Part shown: piece by piece, positions 1 through 8,355 of the stretch
How the letters are laid out: each line of letters opens with the position of its first letter
Numbering within the stretch: position 1 is the stretch's first letter
DNA from: Pseudomonadota bacterium
Lineage (GTDB): Bacteria > Pseudomonadota > Gammaproteobacteria > Steroidobacterales > SZUA-146
DNA: 64,000 nucleotides
NCBI GenBank assembly: GCA_039028935.1
Contig: JBCCHD010000005.1
Location: 1-64,000, forward strand
Direction: 5' to 3'
Position numbers and translations under genes: made by a program
Notes under the pieces: model-generated
The model's input: only the letters and a program-made list of their open reading frames with translations
What the model was told of the DNA's origin: nothing
The model's database searches: none

Positions 1-37
1 CAAGCAAATCAATCAGTTGTCGCGCCCTTCGGCTCAT
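1..37 (-). CDS. rimP: RimP ribosome maturation factor, N-terminal fragment (5' end only)
   Basis: Only the first 12 codons are inside the window (MSRRARQLIDLL). An ATG sits 9 bases after a strong GGAGG ribosome-binding site. The fragment is too short to prove family membership. The call rests on position: in gammaproteobacteria the genes after the initiator tRNA in this block are rimP-nusA-infB, and RimP proteins often start with a short basic segment followed by an amphipathic helix of this kind. RimP assists 30S subunit maturation. The rest of the gene lies beyond position 1. Confidence 0.5.
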   Translation of the reverse strand, partial: MSRRARQLIDLL

Positions 38-56
38 TCGTTCTGCCTCCAGAGAC

Positions 57-77
57 AAAAAAAGGGCCATGCGGCCC
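57..77 (-). terminator. Terminator-like hairpin in the rimP leader
   Basis: On the minus strand a GGGCC stem, GCAT loop and GGCCC stem is followed directly by seven T. It ends about 20 bases before the rimP start, so it would act as an attenuator of rimP-nusA-infB expression rather than as an operon end. Confidence 0.6.
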
Positions 78-91
78 CATTTGCAGTCTTG

Positions 92-130
92 CCCCGCTCG
101 CGGGGTTGACGCGTCCCATCCGAAGATGGG
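92..130 (-). other. Two tandem stem-loops in the rimP leader
   Basis: Positions 92-105 form a CCCCG/CGGGG stem. Positions 115-130 form a 6-bp CCCATC/GATGGG stem closed by a UUCG tetraloop on the minus strand. Neither has a T tract. Together with the terminator-like hairpins on each side they make a leader of four consecutive hairpins between the initiator tRNA and rimP. Confidence 0.5.
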
Positions 131-152
131 TGGTTGTCGCTCAGAAACCAAA

Positions 153-172
153 AAGCCCCTCGCGGGGCTTTT
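153..172 (-). terminator. Rho-independent terminator after tRNA-fMet
   Basis: An AAGCCCC/GGGGCTT stem with a 4-base loop is flanked by A and T runs on the two sides, so it could work in both directions. It lies 16 bases beyond the 3' end of the initiator tRNA gene and probably ends its transcript. Confidence 0.7.
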
Positions 173-187
173 CGATTAAAAAGCGAT

Positions 188-264
188 TGGTAGCGGGGGC
201 AGGATTTGAACCTGCGACCTTCGGGTTATGAGCCCGACGAGCTGCCAGACTGCTCCACCCCGCA
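188..264 (-). tRNA. Initiator tRNA-fMet (CAT)
   Basis: A full 77-base tRNA with encoded CCA. The anticodon is CAT and the anticodon stem carries the three consecutive G:C pairs that mark initiator tRNAs (GGG before the loop, CCC after it). Acceptor positions 1 and 72 are unpaired, also an initiator trait, but here they read U1 and U72, not the usual C1/A72. T-loop TTCAAAT and D-loop are normal. It lies between the nuo operon and rimP, as in many gammaproteobacteria where an initiator gene precedes rimP-nusA-infB. Confidence 0.95.
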
Positions 265-804
265 TCCGCAGTCGCGAATATTACAAACCCATACTCCGAT
301 TTGCAAGAAAATATCTGATCTTTCTACAAATTATTCGTTTCTTCGATGACCAGAATTGGGCATCGTTGAACGCGCTGTAATTTCAAGCAATTTTCGGTCT
401 GTTTTCCAGACGTTGTTCTGGTTAACGTGAGTGCAAGGGTTCCGATTGTTGCCAGCGCTGCGCCGAAGCGCCGTCGCTCCACAGTCTGCCTTGCACCCCA
501 TTTCGTGTGCCGGGACTCGCCGTTGCTGGCGCGATTGCCAACCCCCAAAAAGGCGTGCCGGAAACCCGGCACGCCTTTTTTGTTTTCGACTCACTGCGGT
601 ACTGCCTCAAATCGAATCCGTATACGATGCTCGACGCCTGTTGGTCGTTTTATCTGTTGGCGTCACCGTTTCGTCCACACCGAGTCCGATGACTGAGATC
701 GCGCGAACAATGCGTCCGCACCGCCGCCACCGGCGTTGCGCCAGTCACGGTAATTGGCGGTTCAATGGTCAGCGTCGCAGGTCACGCTGATTAGGGAATA
801 GACG
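265..804. other. 540-bp non-coding stretch between tRNA-fMet and nuoN
   Basis: I see no convincing gene here. Open frames in this stretch have no good ribosome-binding site and no recognisable family. The only clear element is the strong hairpin terminator at 547-581. The rest, about 270 bases on the tRNA side and 220 bases on the nuoN side, shows no structure I can name. A promoter for the tRNA gene must lie somewhere before 264 on the minus strand, but I could not pick one. Confidence 0.6.
547..581 (-). terminator. Strong bidirectional terminator downstream of the nuo operon
   Basis: A 10-bp perfect stem (552-561 with 566-575, GGCGTGCCGG and its complement) with a 4-base loop, preceded by five A and followed by six T. 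It can act in both directions. It lies about 220 bases after nuoN and is the best candidate for the end of the complex I transcript. Confidence 0.8.
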
Positions 805-2247
805 CTAAAACGCAGCACCAATCCAGGCGATTAGTGCGCCCGGTAGCAAGCCCAAGATGAGCACCGCCCCGCCATTAATGCTCAGCGCGGCGCGCATGCT
901 CCGGCTCGCCTCAATCGGTGGTGCGTCCGCGTCAGGTTGATCAAAGAGCATAACTTTGATCACCCGCAGATAATAAAAGGCCCCGACGACCGAGAAGAAC
1001 ACACCCACCAGCGCGACCCACACGAGGCCGGCATTGAGCGCGGACATTATCACGTTAAGTTTGGGGTAAAACCCAACGAGCGGCGGCACACCCGCCATCG
1101 AAAACATGAGTAGCATCATCACGGTCGCAAACCAAGGGCTCCGTCGAAACAGGCCCTTGAAATCATCGATCTCATCGGCTTCAAAGCCTTCGCGACCAAG
1201 CAAAATGATCATGCCAAAGGCGCCTGCCGACATGATCACGTACACCACCGTATAAAAGAGCGCCGCCTCAACGCCGGCATTGGTTGGCGCCAAAAATCCC
1301 ATCAGAATGAACCCAACGTGCGAAATCGTGGAATAGGCCAACATGCGCTTGAGATTGGTTTGTGCGATGGCCACGATGTTGCCGAGCGCGATCGAGAGCA
1401 CCGACATGACCATGAGCATATCGCGCCAGTCTGCGTACATGGCCCCCAGCCCATCGATGAGCAAACGCAGAATCAATGCAAACGAGGCAAGCTTGGCTGT
1501 GCTACCGATGAACAACGTACTCGCGGTTGGTGCACCGTGATAGACATCCGGTATCCACATGTGAAACGGCACTGCACCGAGTTTAAAGGCCATACCCACC
1601 AACACGAAACTCAAGCCCAGTAACATGACAAGGCGACCGGATTCAGTGACGCCAGAGCCGCTCATAACAGCGGCAATCTCCGTGAGATCGAGCGATCCGG
1701 CAACGCCATAGAGCATTGACATACCGTAGAGCAACGTTCCCGACGCAATCGCACCCAGAACAAAATACTTCATTGCCGACTCGGCCGCGATCGGTGAGTC
1801 TCGGTCATAGGCCACCATGGCGTATAGCGACAACGACAGAAGCTCTAGACCTAAGTAAATAGTCAGAAAGTGCCCTGCCGAGATCATGACCAAAATCCCG
1901 AGCATGGCAAACAGGGCCAAAATAAAGTACTCCCCTTTCACCAACAATCGGTCTTTCAGGTACTCCATGGAATAGACGAACACAAACACCATCGACACAT
2001 AGGTCGCCATCTTCAGAACAAGACCGGCGTGATCGGCTACGTACGTTCCAGAGAACGTGAGTGCCCGTCCCTCTTCTGCTGTCATCCAGGTCACAAGGGC
2101 GGCGCCGATCACCGTAAGCACCGACAAGTAGTAGGTCCAACGACGCTTGGGATCTTCCGAAAACACATCGAACACCAGCACCACACAGATCATCGCCAAT
2201 ACAAAAATCTCGGCAGCGGCCAGTTGAAAATTAGGCATCTCAAACAT
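805..2247 (-). CDS. nuoN: NADH-quinone oxidoreductase subunit N
   Basis: A 480-residue integral membrane protein of the NuoN/Mrp-antiporter family, one of the three proton-pumping antiporter-like subunits of complex I. It is hydrophobic almost throughout, with the family's conserved segment of KxGxVPFHxWxPDVYxGAPT type near residues 220-240 and a further conserved Lys in the SNLKRMLAYSTI-type helix. Length matches the family. The ATG follows AAGGG on the minus strand. It is the last gene of the nuo operon, 11 bases after nuoM. Confidence 0.97.
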   Translation of the reverse strand: MFEMPNFQLAAAEIFVLAMICVVLVFDVFSEDPKRRWTYYLSVLTVIGAALVTWMTAEEGRALTFSGTYVADHAGLVLKMATYVSMVFVFVYSMEYLKDRLLVKGEYFILALFAMLGILVMISAGHFLTIYLGLELLSLSLYAMVAYDRDSPIAAESAMKYFVLGAIASGTLLYGMSMLYGVAGSLDLTEIAAVMSGSGVTESGRLVMLLGLSFVLVGMAFKLGAVPFHMWIPDVYHGAPTASTLFIGSTAKLASFALILRLLIDGLGAMYADWRDMLMVMSVLSIALGNIVAIAQTNLKRMLAYSTISHVGFILMGFLAPTNAGVEAALFYTVVYVIMSAGAFGMIILLGREGFEADEIDDFKGLFRRSPWFATVMMLLMFSMAGVPPLVGFYPKLNVIMSALNAGLVWVALVGVFFSVVGAFYYLRVIKVMLFDQPDADAPPIEASRSMRAALSINGGAVLILGLLPGALIAWIGAAF

Positions 2248-2258
2248 GTGTCAGGCCC

Positions 2259-3764
2259 TTACAACTTGGAGGAGCTAATGTGATTGACAAGGTTATCAAC
2301 GCTCACGTGCATCAGCTCGGTTAGTGGTGCCGGATACACACCGAGCGCCAGTACACCCACTGCGAGCACGGCCAACATGGCAAATTCACGGCGATTAATA
2401 TCCGTCAAACCCGCGACATTGTCGTTAGCAATCTCGCCATACGCCACACGCTTTACCATCCACAGCGTATAGGCGGCGCCTAAGATGAGCGTCGTGGCCG
2501 CCAAGAAGGCAAACCACACGTTCGCCTGAAAAGCGCCCAGAATAACCATGAACTCACCGACAAAACCCGACGTGCCCGGTAAACCCGCGTTCGCCATCGC
2601 AAAGAAGACCATAAAGGCAGCGAACACCGGCATTGTGTTGGCCACGCCACCGTAATCGGCGATATTGCGGCTGTGCACGCGGTCATAAAGCACACCAATA
2701 CACAGGAACATGGCGCCCGAAATCAAACCATGCGAGATCATCTGAACCATGCCACCTTCGATCCCAAGTACGGATCCGGTGGTGGCCCCTTTGGCGAAGA
2801 TAACAAACGGAAAGAACAAGCCCAGCGTGACAAACCCCATATGCGCAATAGAGGAATACGCGACCAGTTTTTTCATGTCTGTCTGCACTAGCGCAACAAA
2901 GCCAATGTAGACCACTGCAATCAGGGATAACGCGATCAATAGCCACGTCAGTTCCGCACTGGCGTCGGGCGTGATCGGTAGACTAAATCGAATGAAGCCA
3001 TACCCCCCCATCTTGAGCATGATGGCGGCCAGGACCACCGAACCACCGGTGGGTGCTTCAACGTGCGCATCCGGCAACCAGGTGTGCACGGGCCACATCG
3101 GCACTTTCACGGCGAAGGCGAGCAAAAACGCGATAAAGATCCAAAACTGCTCGGTGGAATTGAGACTCAACGCGTGAAAATCGAGAATCGCGTAACTGCC
3201 GGACTGGGTGTACATGTAGATCAGTGCCACCAACATGAACACCGAGCCTAAGAAGGTATAAAGGAAAAATTTGATCGTGGCGTACACGCGCCGAGGGCCA
3301 CCCCATACGCCGATGATGATGAACATCGGAATCAACATGGCTTCCCAAAACACATAAAACAGCATGCCATCCAGGGCACTAAACACGCCGTTCATGAGGC
3401 CTTCCATGATCAAAAAGGCAGCCATGTAGTGCGACACGTTATCTTTGATTACTTCCCAGCCCGCCACCACCACGATCACGGTTGTGAAGGTAGTGAGCAG
3501 AATGAGCGGAACAGCGAAACCGTCTACGCCGAGGTGGTAATTGACGTTGAATGCACTAATCCATGGAGTCAGCTCTTCAAACTGCATGGCGGCTGTGGAG
3601 GAATCAAACCCCACATAGAGCCCAAGACTCACAATGAAAACAACGAGCGACACGACTAAAGCCGAGATGCGCGCAAGTCTGGCATGTTGGCCCACTGCCA
3701 GCACCAGTAATGCCCCGACAATGGGCAGCCACACAAGAAGACTCAGCAAAGGCAAAGAACTCAT
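2259..3764 (-). CDS. nuoM: NADH-quinone oxidoreductase subunit M
   Basis: A 501-residue antiporter-like membrane subunit of complex I, predicted to span the membrane about 14 times and to carry one of the proton channels. The family's conserved Glu lies in the helix after FYVFWEAMLIP (near residue 140), and the PMWPVHTWLPDAHVEAPT-type segment is near residue 225, with a Lys in the DMKKLVAYSS helix. Length is normal. It lies 16 bases after nuoL and 11 before nuoN. Confidence 0.97.
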   Translation of the reverse strand: MSSLPLLSLLVWLPIVGALLVLAVGQHARLARISALVVSLVVFIVSLGLYVGFDSSTAAMQFEELTPWISAFNVNYHLGVDGFAVPLILLTTFTTVIVVVAGWEVIKDNVSHYMAAFLIMEGLMNGVFSALDGMLFYVFWEAMLIPMFIIIGVWGGPRRVYATIKFFLYTFLGSVFMLVALIYMYTQSGSYAILDFHALSLNSTEQFWIFIAFLLAFAVKVPMWPVHTWLPDAHVEAPTGGSVVLAAIMLKMGGYGFIRFSLPITPDASAELTWLLIALSLIAVVYIGFVALVQTDMKKLVAYSSIAHMGFVTLGLFFPFVIFAKGATTGSVLGIEGGMVQMISHGLISGAMFLCIGVLYDRVHSRNIADYGGVANTMPVFAAFMVFFAMANAGLPGTSGFVGEFMVILGAFQANVWFAFLAATTLILGAAYTLWMVKRVAYGEIANDNVAGLTDINRREFAMLAVLAVGVLALGVYPAPLTELMHVSVDNLVNHISSSKL

Positions 3765-3780
3765 TCCGTCACTCTCACCA

Positions 3781-5733
3781 TCAAGACCTGAACAACAGCC
3801 AGCCCATCAGGCCCGACAAGCCGATCACCATCGCAAAAGCGTAGCGATAGAGGTAACCACTTTGCAGTTTGCGCACCCAGCCCGCGAGGCGACCAATTGT
3901 TCGCGCCGACCCATTGACCATTGCGCCATCGATCACCGCCTCGTCACCAAATCGCCAGAAGCTCTTTCCGAGCACGCGCGAACCGGCGGCCAGCACTTTT
4001 TCATAAAAATGATCCACGTAGTATTTGTTCTCGAACAACGTATACACAGGCGCGAGTGACTTGGCCGCACTGTCGGCAACCGAGGGCTTTTTCAAATACA
4101 CAAACCAAGCGGCAAACACACCGGCGAACGCCAAATAAACCGGAGGATGCTTAAAGCTATTTAAGGTAAACCCAAGCACAGAATGAAAATGGCTACTGAT
4201 AATGCCAATTACATCCTGAGACGGATGCACCTTAATGACGCCATCAAAGTAATCGCCAAAAATAACGCTCTTTACGGTCAGCGCACCGATCACCACCGAG
4301 GGAATGGCGAGCAGCACCAACGGCACTGTCACAACCCACGGGCTCTCGTGTAGGTGTTCTTTGGTGTGATCGTCCATACGCTCTTTGCCGTGAAACACCA
4401 AAAAGAACATGCGGAAAGAATAAAACGCCGTGATGAAGACGCCGATGAGCACTGACCAGTACGCAATACTCGCCATCGGGTTTTGAGAGGCGTGCACCGC
4501 CTCGATGATGATGTCTTTGGAATAGAATCCCGCCAATCCCGGAAAACCAATAAGGGCGAGCGAACCGATCAGCGACGTCCAATAGGTAACCGGCATGTAC
4601 TTTTTGAGTCCGCCCATTTTGCGAATGTCCTGCTCGTGATGCATCGCGATAATCACCGAGCCGGCCGCCAGAAACAGCAATGCCTTAAAAAACGCATGCG
4701 TCATGAGATGAAAAATGCCGGCGGCATATGCTGAGGCGCCCAATGCGACAGTCATGTACCCCAGTTGTGACAGCGTCGAATACGCCACGACCCGTTTGAT
4801 GTCGTTTTGAATGATCCCCAACAGCCCCATGAGTAAGGCCGTGGCGGCACCGGTAAACAAAATGAAGCCAAGTGCTGTGGACGACAGTTCAAACATAGGC
4901 GACATGCGCGCCACCATAAAGATACCGGCGGTGACCATGGTAGCGGCGTGAATGAGCGCCGAAATAGGTGTCGGACCCTCCATGCTGTCGGGTAACCATG
5001 CATGCAATGGGATCTGCGCGGACTTGCCCATCGCGCCGATGAACAACAAAATGCATATCACAGTCATGGCGTTCCATGACATATCACCAACGATGGTCAT
5101 CTGCTGATCGGCGATCGCAGGCGCCTGCGCAAACGCTTCGGCGTAGTCCAATGTGCCGCCAAGGTAGGCGATGCCAGCGATTCCCAAAAGAAAACCAAAA
5201 TCACCCACACGATTGACCAGAAAGGCTTTGAGGTTGGCATGGATCGCTGTGGGCTTTTTGAACCAGAAACCGATCAGCAGGTACGACACCAGACCCACCG
5301 CTTCCCAACCAAAAAACAGCTGTAGAAAGTTATTGGACATGACGAGCATGAGCATCGCAAACGTGAACAGCGATATGTAGCTGAAAAAACGTTGATAGCC
5401 TGGGTCTTCATGCATGTAGCCAACGGTGTAGATGTGCACCATCAGCGACACGAACGTCACCACGCACATCATCAACGCCGATAAATTATCGATTAGAAAA
5501 CCGATCTCAAAATGCAGTCCATCACTGACCATCCAGGTGTACAAGCGCTCGTTGAACACAGGATCGCCTGCATAAACTTGGCCATATAACACCAGCGCGG
5601 AGAGCACGAACGAGATACCGACGCCCAAAATGCACGCCCAATGAGCGCCTGCCCGGCCAATCTGCTTGCCAAAAAATCCTGCGAGTATGGCACCGACCAG
5701 GGGCGCAAACACAATCGCTAATAATGTGTTCAT
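3781..5733 (-). CDS. nuoL: NADH-quinone oxidoreductase subunit L
   Basis: A 650-residue subunit, the most distal pump of complex I, with the long C-terminal lateral helix that clamps the membrane arm. The antiporter core shows the FFGWEAVGLVSYLLIGFW helix, the IPLHAWLPDSMEGPTP segment near residue 235 and the NDIKRVVAYST helix. I chose the ATG at 5733; a GTG directly before it would add one residue. AAGGGG lies 12 bases upstream. It starts 8 bases after the nuoK stop. Confidence 0.97.
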   Translation of the reverse strand: MNTLLAIVFAPLVGAILAGFFGKQIGRAGAHWACILGVGISFVLSALVLYGQVYAGDPVFNERLYTWMVSDGLHFEIGFLIDNLSALMMCVVTFVSLMVHIYTVGYMHEDPGYQRFFSYISLFTFAMLMLVMSNNFLQLFFGWEAVGLVSYLLIGFWFKKPTAIHANLKAFLVNRVGDFGFLLGIAGIAYLGGTLDYAEAFAQAPAIADQQMTIVGDMSWNAMTVICILLFIGAMGKSAQIPLHAWLPDSMEGPTPISALIHAATMVTAGIFMVARMSPMFELSSTALGFILFTGAATALLMGLLGIIQNDIKRVVAYSTLSQLGYMTVALGASAYAAGIFHLMTHAFFKALLFLAAGSVIIAMHHEQDIRKMGGLKKYMPVTYWTSLIGSLALIGFPGLAGFYSKDIIIEAVHASQNPMASIAYWSVLIGVFITAFYSFRMFFLVFHGKERMDDHTKEHLHESPWVVTVPLVLLAIPSVVIGALTVKSVIFGDYFDGVIKVHPSQDVIGIISSHFHSVLGFTLNSFKHPPVYLAFAGVFAAWFVYLKKPSVADSAAKSLAPVYTLFENKYYVDHFYEKVLAAGSRVLGKSFWRFGDEAVIDGAMVNGSARTIGRLAGWVRKLQSGYLYRYAFAMVIGLSGLMGWLLFRS

Positions 5734-5741
5734 CACACGCT

Positions 5742-6047
5742 TTACCCCTTCATCGAGTCGAGATGTTCGACATCAATGGTTCGACGACTGCGAAACAGCA
5801 CGACTAGAATGGCTAGCCCGATGGCCGCTTCGGCCGCCGCCACCGTCAGAATAAAGAAGACAAAGACTTGTCCGTCAATGTTGCCAAGATAGCGGGACAA
5901 AGCGACAAAGTTAAAATTGACCGCCAGCAGCATGAGCTCGATGCACATCAACAGGACGATCAGATTTTTACGATTAATAAAAATGCCCGCAACGGATATC
6001 GCAAACAAAATCGCCGCGAGCATCAAGAAATGCGACAGTCCTATCAT
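5742..6047 (-). CDS. nuoK: NADH-quinone oxidoreductase subunit K
   Basis: A 101-residue, three-helix membrane subunit (mitochondrial ND4L counterpart). Helix 2 has the conserved Glu in the [13 protein letters not shown] segment (near residue 36) and helix 3 the [11 protein letters not shown] segment (near residue 70). These two Glu form part of the proton path between the quinone site and the antiporter subunits. The ATG overlaps the nuoJ stop by four bases (ATGA), suggesting translational coupling. Confidence 0.98.
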   Translation of the reverse strand: MIGLSHFLMLAAILFAISVAGIFINRKNLIVLLMCIELMLLAVNFNFVALSRYLGNIDGQVFVFFILTVAAAEAAIGLAILVVLFRSRRTIDVEHLDSMKG

Positions 6048-6691
6048 GATGGCTCCTCATCCGAAGGCGTTTCCGCCGTGGGCGGGTCGGGCAGTTCGCG
6101 CTCCGGTGCCATGGAGACCATGCGCACTCGATCCTTGCGGTCGACCGCCACCTGACGAGCAATGTTCTGCGCTTTTAGCCCAGGTCGTCGACGCATAGTG
6201 AGCGTAATCGCCGCCACAATCGCCACCAGCAAGATGACCGCCGCCAATTCAAACGGATAAACATACTGAGTGTAGAGGACCTCACCCAGTGCCTCTGTAT
6301 TGCTGTATTCCTTCGACGTTGGTGCGGGTGTGGCAATGAAGTCAAGACCCATCTTCTTGTGCCACACCACGTAGCCGATTTGCCCTACGACAATGAGCGC
6401 GACTAGTACGCCGATCGGCATGTAGCGTGTAAAACCTTCTTTCATTTTCTCGACGTTGACGTCGAGCATCATCACGACAAACAAAAACAGCACCATCACA
6501 GCGCCGACATAAACCAGGACCAACACAATGCCTAGGAACTCTACTTCCAACAGCACCCACAACACGGCGCTATTGAAAAACGCAAGCACGAGAAACAGCA
6601 CCGAGTACACCGGATTGCGCGCCGTCACGACACCGATGGCTGCCGCGACCAATACGGATGCAAACAACCAAAATATGGCGGTAGTTATCAC
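6044..6691 (-). CDS. nuoJ: NADH-quinone oxidoreductase subunit J
   Basis: A 215-residue membrane subunit (ND6 counterpart). The first 165 residues hold five hydrophobic helices, including the [23 protein letters not shown] region that forms the pi-bulge helix of complex I. The last 40 residues are polar, rich in Glu, Asp and Pro, and presumably lie in the cytoplasm. The start is a GTG with GGGT 10 bases upstream. The stop overlaps nuoK; 72 bases separate it from nuoI, one of the larger gaps inside the operon. Confidence 0.95.
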   Translation of the reverse strand: MITTAIFWLFASVLVAAAIGVVTARNPVYSVLFLVLAFFNSAVLWVLLEVEFLGIVLVLVYVGAVMVLFLFVVMMLDVNVEKMKEGFTRYMPIGVLVALIVVGQIGYVVWHKKMGLDFIATPAPTSKEYSNTEALGEVLYTQYVYPFELAAVILLVAIVAAITLTMRRRPGLKAQNIARQVAVDRKDRVRMVSMAPERELPDPPTAETPSDEEPS

Positions 6692-6763
6692 TCTATTACC
6701 CTAATCCCCATGCAGCGCGATAGCTGCGAATTGACGCGTGCCGATTTACCGATAGACGCGTGT

Positions 6764-7240
6764 TTATCGGTACGCTGAATCCGCACCTTTGTCAGCGGCT
6801 ATCATTTCTTCGTATTTCGTTCCTACAGCGAGTAGCTTGTCCTTGGTCATAATGTTCTCGCCGCGATTCTCCATATGATACTCATGCAAACGCGTTTCGA
6901 CGATGGCGTCGACTGGGCACGCCTCCTCACAAAAACCGCAGTAGATGCACTTAAACAGGTCAATGTCATACCGCGTCGTTCGTCGCGTGCCATCGTCGCG
7001 CTGATCGGACTCGATGGTGATCGCGAGCGCTGGACACACCGCTTCACAAAGCTTGCACGCGATACATCGCTCTTCGCCGTTCGCATAGCGTCGCAACGCA
7101 TGTAGACCCCGAAACCGGTGCGATTGAGGCGTCTTCTCCATCGGATAACGCAAAGTCACCGGCTTCCTAAAAAACTGCTTGAGAGTGACCCACAACCCAG
7201 AGCGTAACTCGCTGAGTAACAGTGTTTTAACTAAACTCAT
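6764..7240 (-). CDS. nuoI: NADH-quinone oxidoreductase subunit I (2x[4Fe-4S])
   Basis: A 158-residue ferredoxin-like subunit that carries clusters N6a and N6b and passes electrons towards NuoB. Two complete CxxCxxCxxxCP motifs are present: [12 protein letters not shown] and [12 protein letters not shown], about 40 residues apart. A short amphipathic N-terminal segment anchors it to NuoH. I chose the ATG at 7240, immediately after a GGGGAAA ribosome-binding site; a TTG three codons upstream is possible but overlaps that site. Confidence 0.97.
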   Translation of the reverse strand: MSLVKTLLLSELRSGLWVTLKQFFRKPVTLRYPMEKTPQSHRFRGLHALRRYANGEERCIACKLCEAVCPALAITIESDQRDDGTRRTTRYDIDLFKCIYCGFCEEACPVDAIVETRLHEYHMENRGENIMTKDKLLAVGTKYEEMIAADKGADSAYR

Positions 7241-7301
7241 TTTCCCCAACCCAGTGGAAGCTGCTTTCGCGCCAAAATTGGCGCCTGAAATCCATCATTC
7301 A

Positions 7302-8354
7302 TTATGAAAACCAAGGGCCCAACTTACCCCATACCATCACGCCCTCAACAAAGATCCAGACGATGGTCACGGGAATGAACACTTTCCAGCCCAGACGCAT
7401 AATTTGGTCATAGCGATAGCGCGGAAACGTTGCGCGAAACCATAGAAAACAAAATAAGAAAAAGAACGTCTTAATAAGCAGCCACACAAAACTCGGCGCC
7501 CCTAAGAACGTGTCACCAATCCCGGGAATCCCCTGGAATGGCGAAAGCCAGCCGCCAAGAAACATGAGTGCTGTGAGCATGGCAATTAAGATCATGTTGG
7601 CGTATTCCGCGAGGAAAAACATGGCGAACGCTGCTCCGGAATATTCAACATGAAATCCGGCAACAATTTCTGATTCGCCCTCGGCCACATCGAACGGCGC
7701 CCGGTTGGTCTCGGCCACACCCGAAATAAAATAGACCACGAATAACGGAAACAAAGGCACCCAGTACCAGTGGAGTACACTGCCGCTCTGCCCTTCAACA
7801 ATTTGCCCTAAATTGAGGGTGCCACTGGCCATCAGCACACCGACCAGCGCAAAGCCCATGGCAATCTCATACGCGACAATTTGCGCCGCCGAACGCATGG
7901 CTCCCAGCAGTGCATATTTTGAGTTCGACGCCCAGCCACCTAAAATCACGCCGTAGACCCCGAGTGATGTCAGGGCAAGTACAAACAGTAATCCGGCGTT
8001 GATATCCGACAGAACCGCCGTGGGCGAAAATGGCATCACCGCCCACACCGCGAGTGCCGGCACCAAAGTGATCATCGGTGCGATCAGAAACAAGAAACGA
8101 TTGGCACTGCTGGGCAGCAATACTTCCTTGAGCAACAGCTTAATCACGTCGGCAAACGGCTGAAGAAGCCCCAAAGGCCCAACGCGGTTAGGCCCGACAC
8201 GCGCCTGCATATGGCCGATAACTTTGCGTTCCGCGAGCGTGAGCATCGCCACGCTGATAATCAAGGGTAACAAAATGGCCACTATGTACAGCAGCGATCG
8301 CGCCGTAAACTGCAAGCTCTCGGGCAACCAACCCGTTAGGAGATCTACCACCAT
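7302..8354 (-). CDS. nuoH: NADH-quinone oxidoreductase subunit H
   Basis: A 350-residue membrane subunit (ND1 counterpart), with about eight helices, forming the quinone-binding cavity at the joint of the two complex I arms. Conserved features are the [19 protein letters not shown] segment near residue 40, the [17 protein letters not shown] segment near residue 215 with its cluster of acidic residues, and the [18 protein letters not shown] segment near residue 305. It starts one base after the nuoG stop. Confidence 0.98.
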   Translation of the reverse strand: MVVDLLTGWLPESLQFTARSLLYIVAILLPLIISVAMLTLAERKVIGHMQARVGPNRVGPLGLLQPFADVIKLLLKEVLLPSSANRFLFLIAPMITLVPALAVWAVMPFSPTAVLSDINAGLLFVLALTSLGVYGVILGGWASNSKYALLGAMRSAAQIVAYEIAMGFALVGVLMASGTLNLGQIVEGQSGSVLHWYWVPLFPLFVVYFISGVAETNRAPFDVAEGESEIVAGFHVEYSGAAFAMFFLAEYANMILIAMLTALMFLGGWLSPFQGIPGIGDTFLGAPSFVWLLIKTFFFLFCFLWFRATFPRYRYDQIMRLGWKVFIPVTIVWIFVEGVMVWGKLGPWFS

Positions 8355-8355
8355 C

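Noticed and set aside
427-790. Open frames on both strands between tRNA-fMet and nuoN
   Set aside because: They cross the strong hairpin at 547-581, lack ribosome-binding sites and match no family.
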